Assembly: GCA_037447655.1 (NCBI GenBank)
Contig: JBBHKE010002858.1
Coordinates: 64,001 to 128,000, forward strand
Direction: 5' to 3'
Origin: Zygnema cylindricum
Lineage: Eukaryota; Streptophyta; Zygnematophyceae; Zygnematales; Zygnemataceae
Length of the DNA: 64,000 nucleotides
The stretch's first letter is position 1. Each line of letters opens with the position of its first letter. Of the stretch, positions 55,095 to 64,000 are shown in pieces. Below the pieces are notes generated by a model that searched no databases, was not told the origin of the DNA, and saw nothing but the letters and a program-made list of their open reading frames with translations. The position numbers and the translations under genes were made by a program.

Positions 55095-55826
55095 GGGGTC
55101 GGCCCCATGTGGCTAAGTACGGGTATTATTCTGTCGTTTTCCTTTAAAACTTAGTGCTATTGCTAAAGTTGCAACCTTACGAAGACATCTCAAAATTTTA
55201 GAATACAATTTGCGTCATCCTCTAACTTAAGATGTACTAAAATTTGTTGTCTTCTTGTTTTACGACCCACTGTCACGTCATCTTGTCAACAATCTTAAAA
55301 CACATCGGCGATGTGTTTTAAATAAAACGGAACCCTTTTCACAAGTAGGAAATCATATTCTTGCGTGTGAAAAGTTTTCAAAAGTTTTTGACGACGAAAA
55401 AAAGCACAGGGTTGTTTGTTTCACGGATAGGTGAAAATTTGGCGAAGGTGAAAAATCTCGAAGGCACCGTTAATTATATTTCCATTCATGGCTGCCGGAC
55501 AAGAGAGGCAAACGCAAAGGCGTGTTGTATAGCCACGGCAGCAAGGTTGTACGTCTACTATGTCACGCAAAGACATGCGACATACCAAATCGTTTCAAAA
55601 ATTACGATGTGTCTTGCGATGCTTCAAAAAGTTTTGAAAAATAAGGTGAGGCAAGACAAATTTTAGACGTTGACAGCCGTCACGGGCATTGTCGACGTAT
55701 ACAAATGTCACATCCTTAAGTAACAATTCCATTGTTACACATAAGGACACTTGAAAATCGTGTACGGAGAATATGCCTTAAATACAAAATAAATTCACTA
55801 AGTTACAATTACACGGGGGCGTACCC
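55095..55826. mobile_element. PIF/Harbinger-like MITE H2, copy 2
   Basis: Left end GGGGTCGGCCCCATGT and right end ACACGGGGGCGTACCC (12 of 16 inverted), flanked by direct TAA (55092-55094 and 55827-55829). The central hairpin AAAACACATCGGCGATGTGTTTT is at about 55297. The interior is parallel to 52855-53639. No transposase. Confidence 0.85.
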
Positions 55827-55829
55827 TAA

Positions 55830-56482
55830 GTGTCCTAACGCGTAATAACGACAATGTTACTTAAGGTTAACGATTGCATGAGTCGACAATGCCCGTGACG
55901 GATGTCAACGTCTACAATCTATCTTGAAACAAGATGCTTTTGTGTTTGCTTCTCCTGTCCGACCCATGAATGGACATAGAATTATTGAGCCCCCTCCAAG
56001 GTAAAAAACTTTTTTTTAGGGCACGCTTGTTGCAAAGTATTTTATTTTTCGGGCACGTTTGTTGGATTTTTCCTAGTGTGACTTGGTTCACCTTGTGAGA
56101 GTGCGAAATGGTGAAGTTTGAAAGGGTGGATGGGGGGGAAGGTGAGAGGAGCAGTGAGTGCGAGCTACACTGGCGCCTTCGTTAAGACCCCTAGGAAAAT
56201 AAATCCGTACAAAATGCAAGCGTACAAAAAGAACAATAGTATACTTTTTCTTGTCGTCTCAAATCGTTGAAAACTATTAACTTTTTTTAACACGATCTGT
56301 TTTTCTATTTGTGGAGCGGTGTTACTTTATTTTAAAACACATCGGTGATGTGTTTTAAGATAAAGTTTACTTTACATTTTTGCAATTTACTCATAGGGTT
56401 GTAACTTTAGCTGTATAGCGCTAAGTTTTTGAAAAAAACGATAGAGAAAATCCCTTACTTTGCCACATGGGGCCTTCTTTAG
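55830..56482. mobile_element. Degraded H2-type MITE in reverse order
   Basis: GTCGACAATGCCCGTGACGG at about 55882 is the reverse of a block in the other copies, and AAAACACATCGGTGATGTGTTTT at about 56334 is the central hairpin. The right end resembles a TIR (CCACATGGGGCCTTC at about 56463). The left TIR is not clear. Confidence 0.55.
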
Positions 56483-56550
56483 GTGTATTCGGGGGTTTTT
56501 TTACTTGGGCTTTTAGGGCGGTTGCACATGAATCAAAAATTTGCAAAACT

Positions 56551-56797
56551 TAGTGTTGTGTATCCGGCGACAATTTTCATATACCTTTTTTTGACCTACC
56601 AATAATCGATACATTGGGTAGATATATTGATATATTTCACGTACTAGATCTATACAAACACCCACCTTGTACAAAATATATCGCGTTATAATATGTTGGT
56701 CCCGGTGCGATATATCGAGGCCTCTGACCGATCGATAATCAATATATCGAATATCGAACTTATCACGATATGATTTTACCCGATACCCACCAATACT
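56551..56797. mobile_element. TIR element T1, copy 2
   Basis: Left end TAGTGTTGTGTATC, right end GATACCCACCAATACT (degraded inverse). The interior is full of ATCGATA/TATCGA words, and CTCTGACCGATCGATAATC matches the right part of 52354-52813. The R1 hairpin follows directly. Confidence 0.65.
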
Positions 56798-56798
56798 C

Positions 56799-57466
56799 AC
56801 AACCCACGTGGTGGGTTGTCAGCTACAGAAAAAAAAAACCGCAACACGTAAGAGGATCAAGCAACGTGTCACAATGGACAACTAACGAAAATTCACAAAA
56901 TTTGCACATGATATGTACCTTTCAAAATCTAGCCTAAAATAAAAAAATAATCTCGACACGCTCCTTCGTCGCGCTATTTCTAGCAACGTTCTTTTGTCAC
57001 ACTATTTATGGCAAATGACTTTGGTCATGTTTGAAAAGAGGAACCCTAAAAAAAGAGCCGGCGTAGAAGACTGGGATCTGCAAAAGGTACAAATGTCGTG
57101 TAGTATGATGACTTCCTACGCAGGTACATGGTATGCAAGTGAAGATTTGAAGTTGAATTTGTAGGTGTTAAAATTTTTAAGGACATTCAATAACGGATCG
57201 TAGCTTACGTGGTGCCACTAAATTTAGAACACGTGGTTTATAGACTCTACGTGATCGAACTTCGTCTCAATTAAACCTAACCCGTAGAGTTGGCCGTACG
57301 ATTAGATAATCTACTGATGGAACGCCACCATAAGAGTAGCCTTTGGCTATGATACACGCTTCATATGTATCCATTGATCCATCGCTTTATCGTTTATCCC
57401 ATTTTAGACCAGATGACAAGGGAACGAGGTTCCATGTGTTGTTTGTTAGCTGAGCGTCAACGCCCT
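56799..57466 (+). repeat. Dispersed repeat R1, copy 2
   Basis: Begins with hairpin ACAACCCACGTGGTGGGTTGT, then follows 1660-2165 and, from 57182 to 57466, is nearly identical to 61704-61990, ending GAGCGTCAACGCCCT. No long frame. Confidence 0.8.
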
Positions 57467-57654
57467 AGTTGTCCTATTCGTACATATTTCGACTTATTTA
57501 CGATTTTTACGTAGTATTTGTTAATTTCATACTGTTTGTTAATTTTTGTTGTACGATGTACGAAAACGAACGGAAAGCGTCCTCTTAACCCTAAAAAATC
57601 CTTAAAAAATCCTAGAACATAAGAGAAACATACGGAAATGTACGGCATTGTACG

Positions 57655-58279
57655 TGTAGGACCTTTGAAATAAATAATCACAAAATTAAATCACAGAGAA
57701 TTCACAAAGATACACTGATTTCATACACAGCGGAAGCTCATAGATAAAAAGAAAATTCAGCCAAAAAGGTTTATATGTGTTTTTGGCCAAAGCCTTTTTA
57801 CATCATCTCATATTTCTCTCTTTCAATCTCTTACTCAAAAAGATTAATTTCTGCAGTAGTAATCTGCAGACTATATACCTTCTCTAACTAGCTTACAAAG
57901 GTAACAACCAAAGGTAGCATTGCGGTAATCTTCCATCTCCTTCCTGGCAAAGAGCACTGAGAAGAAATTTCCACGAAGGAAGGCGTACACGCCTTCTCTA
58001 TCTAGAAAGCGAAACTCCAAAAGAGAAGTTTCGTGCGTGTGCACGAAATGAGCACCTGCACACGAAATAACTCACTTGCACGTAAAACAAAAGTGACGCG
58101 AAACGTGCGCAAACATAAAGTGACGCGAAAACGAAATAGTATGTTTCGTTCGCGAATATCTCAAATAGTACCGCGAAACGTCATCGTACATTTCGTACGA
58201 TGACGTGGTACTTCATGTCAACAATAAATTATTGGTGTGACGCTTCGCGAAATGTCGCGAAAACGACAATATTCCAACA
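57655..58279 (-). repeat. 3' LTR of copia element F
   Basis: On the minus strand it begins TGTTGGAATATTGTCG, right after a purine tract AAGAGGGGGAT, and ends GGTCCTACA. The end is confirmed by the 46780-46932 fragment. It is rich in GCGAAACG/CGTTTCG words. The TG at 57655 and the CA on the other side are in place. Confidence 0.75.
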
Positions 58280-58313
58280 ATCCCCCTCTTATTATCGGAA
58301 TCGCCAAAACTCC

Positions 58314-58985
58314 TCAACAAAGTCCAAGTTTCGGTCGCCCCCTCTCAAATACATCATGCGTGGCAGCTTTCGTCAACAAATCAGCAGCTTGCTCTTTTGT
58401 CGGTACGTATGAAAACGAAATCTCGTTTTCAGCGACCAAATCTCTGACAAAGTGCCACTGAATCCGAATGTGTTTCGTCCTCTTGTGAAACACTAGATTT
58501 TTAGCTAACGCCATCGAACTCATACTATCAGAATAAATCGTCATACAACCAATCTTAACTCCCAACTCAAATAAAATCTCCTTAATCCAAATAGAGGCCT
58601 TCGATGATGACACGCGGCCTATATAATGGATTCTGTAGAACTCAACGCAACTGTAGGTTCTAACCTAGAACTCCACGAAATTGCGGCCCCTCCAATAATA
58701 AAAGCGTAACCGGACGTCGATTTACAAGAATGAAAATCTCCGCCCCAATCTGCGTCACAATATCCAAAGCACCCCAAAGATTCTGTACTCGAATTAAACG
58801 TAAGTCCAAAATTAATTGTCCCTACCAAATATCGAAAGATTCGTTTTACCGCCTCCTAATGTGCCTTTTTGGGCTCGTGACAATAACGGCTGACGATTGA
58901 CACGGCGGCCGAAATATCCGGACGAGTACCAACGCTCAGGTACATTAGTGAGCCGATCGCCTCTCGATAAGGGGTGTAGTCGGTC
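58314..58985 (-). pseudogene. RNase H end of copia element F (truncated)
   Basis: The minus strand carries PYREAIGSLMYLSVGTRPDI, CDADWGGDFHSCKSTSGYAF and LSSTESII, and, after a stop, KTKHI-type text as KRTKHIRIQWHFVRD and VPTKEQAADLLTKA: the C-terminal half of copia RNase H, of a lineage different from A-E. It joins a B-family LTR at about 58973-58986; RT, IN and Gag are missing. Confidence 0.85.
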
Positions 58986-59250
58986 AGAGGTTTTTGCGTG
59001 TCAGGGTGGCACTTATTCAGTGGGAAAGTCAAAGTGGGGAATACTGTCCAAAACACATATTCAAGCTTTGCATTCTGTGGTGGAACTGAGCACACACAAG
59101 GTCTTATCTTCACAAGGGTGAAGTTGTATTGGGATTTTGATTATCAAAGGATCATTCATTTGGGTTAATATCAACTTGGAGTCGGCACTATCTAGATAAG
59201 CTTCTTTTGGATCTGCGAATTCTGTGGGCAATGGAGCCCATAGAATTTCA
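58986..59250 (+). repeat. B-family LTR 3' fragment joined to F
   Basis: TCAGGGTGGCACTTATT, TTTGCATTCTGTGGTGGAACTGAG, TATCAACTTGGAGTCGGCAC and AAGCTTCTTTTGGATCTGC match the last part of the B LTRs; it ends GAATTTCA at 59250. The left border falls on 14 bases (GGTGTAGTCGGTCA) that are also present at 43728-43741 in the B LTR. Confidence 0.8.
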
Positions 59251-59780
59251 CCAACCCAGAGAAGCATTAAACTTAATAACAAGGGTCACTCAAGAGAGTA
59301 GAAATTCACGAACATAGTTTTGGGAATACATTCAAACAGTTTGGAAAACAGTACTGGATGCATTAGTGGAGGCAGAAAGGAGGCAAGAGTTAAATACTAA
59401 CCGCAAACGGGGTGATAGGGTGGTAATCGCAGGTGACAAGGTTTGGCTTTCTACAACTCATTACAAGTGTAAGATAAAGGGACAATCAAATCCTACGGGG
59501 AAATTCGCTCCTAAGTATATTAGACCATTAACTGTAATCGAGATGATATCGTCAGTTGCTGCCAAATTGGAATTTCCGCCTTCAACAAAAATTCATCCAG
59601 TAAAACGCATCAGTCAGCTGAAGCCAGCAAATCTTCGACCAATTGAAGGAGAATTGGAATTGGATCCCTCAATAATTATAGAACTTAAGGTTCACAAATG
59701 GGAAATAGATTGGGTTGGTCAACGGTTTAAGTTCGACAATACTATATTCTGGCAAGTGCATTATTTAGGAAGGCCATAAG
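59251..59780 (+). pseudogene. C-terminal integrase of a Ty3/gypsy element, possibly with a chromodomain-like end
   Basis: An open frame of 137 codons from 59366, extended upstream by similar text with one stop. GDKVWLSTTHYK, KFAPKYIRPLTVIE, KLEFPPSTKIHPV and ISQLKPA form the GPY/F-type C-terminal module of gypsy integrases, which helps bind DNA. A following FWQVHYLGRP segment resembles the end of a chromodomain (VKWKGYP), a module known to direct chromovirus integration. The rest of Pol is absent upstream, where the B-family LTR ends at 59250. Confidence 0.75.
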
Positions 59781-59906
59781 ATGAGTTAACTTTAGAAGAT
59801 AAGAGTTCAGAGTTTTTACAAAGGTATTGGAGGGATAATAATATAGAAGTCCCGTCTTGAGAATGAAATGTGTTTAAACTGAGGTTAGTTAAAAATAAGG
59901 AGGGGA

Positions 59907-60900
59907 TGATGTAACAGTAACAGTGGATCGAACTTGGTCGTAAATTGGTATTTAAAGGTTATGAATATAAAGTAATGAATTTGGTAGACGTCCGCGAAAG
60001 AATCGCGCGATTTAGAAAGTTAATTCAAAAGAAATAGCGATGGGTGTATTTAGGTGACAGAGCGGGGTCAAACTAACAAGTGGGTATCATTGAAACAGGT
60101 TAAGGGTCAAATTAGTACTGAAATTTTAGGTGTACGTTTCATAAAGTACTAATGAAACATTTAGTCGTTTACTGCGCACGATGGTTCGTTTCGTACAATT
60201 TTTAGTACGAAACGTCACTTTCACTTAATGGAATTTCGTAGGTAGTTATGCGTGCGAAATTTGCGACGCACGTTCGTGCAAAGTCGCATTTCGTTTGGCG
60301 CACACTTTTGCACGTAAATGTTACGTAGTGAAACGTAGCGTTTGATTGGTTGGTAAATGCTACGTAGTTAGTAAGAGATTTCGCACGTTTTTGCATTGGT
60401 CAGTCTGAGTCCTAGCTGATCGATGATTGCGCTAGGTAAACTTGTTCAACGGAGCGTTGACTCTGGCCTGGCGAGTCCAGGGCGATGATGGATATATAGT
60501 GAAGTCTAAGAGAAGAGTAGACATCTTTTCCTTTGGAAAAGTTTGTGGAAATTATGACTGATCTTGGTCTAAAGCGATTAAAACCAAATTGGAGCATTGG
60601 CATTTTGGCATTGAAATCTCTTACAAACTAAGTAGTGTTTTAGTAGTCAAGAGATATAATTATTAAGAGTGGAGAGCAGTGGAAAAGACTTTAAAAAGAA
60701 GGATTGAGCCACGAGGGCAAGCGACCGAGCTAATGTTATGTGGACAGAAGCTTCTTCTAATTTAAAGTTTATCCTTATGTGAGTGCTTTCTAATGTGGAT
60801 GTGTATTTTTCCAATGTGTGGAATGTGTGGTTGAAATTGGTTGTAGTAATGGGATTTTCTTAGAGGCATGAGATCTTATTACAGCGACCAACATCGGTGT
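59907..60900 (+). repeat. Probable 3' LTR of the gypsy element (end uncertain)
   Basis: A purine tract AAGGAGGGGA is followed by TGATGTAACAG, a common start of Ty3/gypsy LTRs, about 125 bp after the integrase frame. The right end was not located; a CA near 60890 is a candidate. The region is rich in CGAAAC/GTTTCG words. No gene. Confidence 0.5.
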
Positions 60901-60937
60901 CGCACCTCCAAACGATTCTCCCAATTTAAGGGGGAAT

Positions 60938-61700
60938 GTTAGGATATTGGGCGAATCGGCTTCGGCCGAAATCGCGCCGTCAAAATGTTTTGTTTGGTTC
61001 GCGCCTGTTATGTTTTGTTTCGTTTGATACATGTGTCGGTTCGCGTTTATGTTCGGTACGGTACTTAACGGTTAATTCGTACGAATCGGACGTGTGACGC
61101 TTTCCAATGAATGTTGGTTCGCGAAGCGCGATTTGGTGTCCGCGCAATATTCTATTTGTACGACGAAGCGGCAGTACTTTTGTACGGCCGATCCTGCTAC
61201 GATTCTACAACGATCATGCCACATTTTGCTCAGTTCACAGAGAGCAGATTTGTCAGACTGCACAAAGTATTTTTGTCGGTGTAAGAGGTAGCTTGATGTT
61301 GCCGACTATGGCAGGCGCACTCAGAGTGCATCTGGTCGTTATGTTTAAGGATTGTTTGCTATGTATTGATTTCAGGTGTATTTTTTCTTTTTCTTTGTGG
61401 TGAATATTAAGTGAGTGAGTAGAGTTAGGAAATATATCAATCATCCATCTAGATGTGTTCTGTGTGAGTGTGAGTGAAAATAAGTAATGAATGTGAGTTA
61501 GGAATCTGAGTGAGTTAGATTGGTAAGAGTGAGTTAGATTGGTAAGTGTGAGGGATTGTTTTGGAAAAGCCTTGGCTTAATATATTTTGTCGATGTGATA
61601 TGTTATGAGGTGAATGAGATTTAGTTTTTGTGTAAGCTTTCGCTGTACATCATCTTGGTTTATTGTTTGTGAAGTGAGTCGATCCTTGTGTTCTTTAACA
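60938..61700 (+). repeat. LTR of another element, inserted in repeat R1
   Basis: Preceded by the purine tract TTTAAGGGGGAA, it starts TGTTAGGATATTGGG and ends TTCTTTAACA at 61700, where repeat R1 copy 3 begins within its length. Near the end GTAAGCTTTCGCTGTAC resembles the F-family LTR. It may be the 3' LTR of a truncated F-like element; its matching 5' LTR is not in the window. Confidence 0.6.
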
Positions 61701-61990
61701 TTAAAGACATTCAATAACGGATCGTAGCTCTCGTGGTGCCACTCAATTTAGAACACGTGGTTTATAGACTCTACGTGATTGAACTTCGTCTCAATTAAAC
61801 CCAGCCCGTAGAGTTGGTCGTGCGATTACATAATTTACTGATGGAATGCTACCATAAGAGTAGCCTTTGGCTATGAAACGCGCTTCATATGTATCCACTG
61901 ATCCATCGGTTTATCGTTTAACCCATTTTAGACCAGATGACAGGGGAACGAGGTTCCATGTGTTGTTTGTTAGCTGAGCGTCAACGCCCT
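61701..61990 (+). repeat. Dispersed repeat R1, copy 3 (right part only)
   Basis: From AGACATTCAATAACGGATCG to GAGCGTCAACGCCCT it is nearly identical to 57182-57466. It begins exactly at the end of the preceding LTR, which implies that the LTR element inserted into R1. Confidence 0.85.
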
Positions 61991-62967
61991 CCAGAGACGG
62001 GCATCACGACGGTATTAAGCGCGATTCGGAGCCGCTTCTGATATCGCTAAAATCGACGAAGTTAATATCGCCACGAAACTCCGAAAGTAAGCTTGTTGGC
62101 TTGCCCGGGACGCTTCTCAGGTCCGTCAGGTTGAAAAAGCAGAAATTCAAATGGAAGTGATCCGGGAATACGGTACTGTACGGTAGCCGCTTGTTCTCCT
62201 GAGTTAGAGTACGCGCGCGAATATTACCGTACTTTAGTGAAGATTTTCAATTTCGTCGTTTTTCAATCGATCAGAATCTTTTTTGATTTCATTCAGCCTT
62301 GATCTTCCCGCCACGAACGATAGAAATCATGAAATCTAATCCACACTATTTAAAGTATTAGTCCAATCAGGGCGCCACAAGGTCTAAAGAAACAGTTGGG
62401 GTTACTACCTGTTTTTTCATTCAAAGTATTAACAAAAGTTTTAGGGTACACGCGTCGCAATATAAGTGGCCCGCTCAATTTTCCGCGCCTATGGCAATGA
62501 TTTTAGATGTTGCGGCTCAATTTTTGCAGACCGTCGGATTTTACTCTACGACCTGACTTTGAAAAGCCGTAAGAACCCAAATACCAGCCTGACGAAAGTC
62601 AACGACACTTGAAATTCAAGTTGGCCACGTGTCAAATGGACGTCACCACCCTCCAAAAAGACCCGATGCCCCGGCGGATCGACCTGAACATATCGGACGG
62701 CCGCCAGACGAGTAAAGCTCTGACTTTAGCGTACGGTTTCGATTGGCTCACGGAAACTTCTGTTCAAAAGGAGACACTCCACTCTCAACCAGACACACTT
62801 CCTCCACTTGCTACAGCTTTACAACTCCTCTTCTTCTCTCTCTCTCCTTCTTAAATAATCATTCTTACCTTCTACTTCAAGCAAGCTTTCTGGGAACAAA
62901 TAGAACAGTCAAGTCTCAAACAGTTTTCTCTGCCGAAAATTACTTATTAAACAAAAAAAGAATAGCC
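61991..62967 (+). promoter_or_regulatory. Upstream region and 5' UTR of the Root-cap-like gene
   Basis: Sequence becomes less AT-rich and free of recognised repeats. It holds CACGTG-like GCCACGTGTCA at about 62623, an ACGT-core element common in plant stress- or light-responsive promoters. CT-rich CTTCTTCTCTCTCTCTCC at about 62830-62850 probably lies near the transcription start or in the 5' UTR. No TATA box is certain. Confidence 0.4.
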
Positions 62968-64000
62968 ATGGCTTCCAGATTCGGATTGAGCAGGAGTGCT
63001 CTCGCTGTCGTTCTCGCTTTTGTCCTTTTCTCCACGCTGGCAGCCGCCGCCATCTGTCCCGACTACCGCTCCAACAGCAGCTGCAACACCGGCAGCTGCG
63101 CCAACAAGGGGATGAAGGGGAAATTCGCGGTAGGCATATTGTCGGAAACGATTCAATATTTACTGCGAAGAATGTTATTCTGCCTATTTTCAAGCATTCC
63201 TCTACTTGCCTTTGCTTAGTATGTTGACATTTTTTTTTTCGTGTTGCGCGCAGATCCCAAGCAACTGCCCTCTCCTGGTTGGCTACGGCACCTCCGCGTT
63301 CTATCTGGCGGGCGAGCTGCCCGACGACACGGAAGTCAACGCCAAGATTCTCGCGTCGAAGCGGCGAAACTCGACCGCCTGCTGCCGCAAGTGCAAGAAG
63401 CAGAAGAAGGGAGGAAAGTGCACCTACTGGCAGTTCCTCAACTTGTAAGGGAACCGCGCAAATTTCACATTCGTGTTGCAACTAGCCCAAATAAACAACA
63501 TGAGAAAATGACATTGTCCATTGCTAATTGCTAATACCATTGTTGAGCCAATTTCCCTTGAATCCATTGAAGAATTGTCCTAAGAATCGGATATCTTCAA
63601 CTAACTTTTGTGGGAAACTTCCAATGCAGGGGAGCGTACGGAGGCGTTTGCTTCATCTATCTCGGAGGGAAGGGTCCCGAATGTACGGACGACGTTTTGG
63701 TAAACACACGTGTCGGAGGAAAATGCAAGATTCCCCAAATTGTAGAAGATCCTCATTTGGTCGGTGCTCACGGAACCCATTACGATTTCAGTGGCGCTCC
63801 CGACAAAAGTTTTTGTCTCCTCTCCGACAACAATCTCCACATCAACATGAAAATGACCGGATATTTGGACAACCGTACGGAAAGTGCTACTCTCCTCAAG
63901 GACGGAAAGGCCGTACGGACATGGATTCGAGAAGTGGGTCTTATGTGGAACGCTGAAGGGAAGAGCCACAATCTGAGACTTGTGGCCAGAGGAGGGAAGG
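62968..64000 (+). CDS. Secreted protein with a Root-cap (PF06830-like) domain, 5' part
   Basis: Exons 62968-63129, 63254-63444 and 63630 to beyond the window, with donors GTAGGC and GTAAGG, acceptors GCGCAG and ATGCAG, and matching phases (54 codons; 63 codons plus 2; continuing). A signal peptide is clear: MASRFGLSRSALAVVLAFVL and further small residues, cleavage near A27. The mature N-part is Cys-rich and basic (CNTGSCANKG, CCRKCKKQKKGGKC). From exon 3, DPHLVGAHGTHYDFSG, KSFCLLSDNNLHINMKMTGY and RTWIREVGLMW match the plant Root-cap/LEA-related family, distantly like von Willebrand D domains. It probably acts outside the cell or in the wall; the molecular role is unknown. The ATG at 62968 is the first in frame and in a good context (GCCATGGC). 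Confidence 0.88.

Overview
The window is nuclear DNA of a streptophyte (green plant lineage), probably a non-seed plant or a charophyte alga with a repeat-rich genome. The main support is a spliced RHD3/SEY1-type ER GTPase gene, a spliced secreted protein with a plant Root-cap-like domain at the right edge, GT-AG introns, and many Ty1/copia and Ty3/gypsy LTR retrotransposons. The species cannot be named from the sequence. Two runs of ten Ns (2810-2819 and 32530-32539) mark assembly gaps.

Layout. 1-8500: repeats and MITEs. The clearest is an 811-bp PIF/Harbinger-like element inserted in a duplicated ORF-bearing repeat whose empty copy lies 4 kb to the left. 8626-19004, minus strand: a complete 22-exon RHD3-like gene with a predicted product of 836 aa, whose introns carry tandem repeats and a TIR element. 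19.9-21.8 kb: a probable hAT-like non-autonomous element with a TIR element inside it. 22.3-32.6 kb: decayed copia elements, namely C and the truncated D (minus strand, sharing an LTR) and the truncated E (plus strand). 33.5-45.1 kb: a three-level nest in which a Harbinger-like MITE (TSD TTA) was split by copia element A (TSD ATTTA), whose 3' LTR was split by the internally deleted element B (TSD ACCTT). 45.1-57.5 kb: MITEs, LTR fragments, and a probable gene for a proline-rich extracellular protein (about 47.1-48.1 kb). 57.6-61.7 kb: fragments of copia F, a B-like LTR and a gypsy element. 62968 to the window end, plus strand: the 5' part of a secreted Root-cap-domain protein.

The most notable signal is in the copia group. 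In element A the LTR end is fixed by an intact target-site duplication. It is followed directly by a sequence that, from my recollection of plant initiator tRNA-Met, matches 15 of 15 bases of the complement of that tRNA's anticodon arm. This suggests priming by an internal or half tRNA, as known for Drosophila copia and yeast Ty5. Elements E and B carry degraded versions. In these elements the Gag ATG lies inside the 5' LTR and the reading frame crosses the primer-binding site. The A, B and E LTRs also each contain an antisense tRNA-like module with A-box- and B-box-like stretches. The host genes are unrelated to each other; transposon insertion accounts for most of the remaining sequence.
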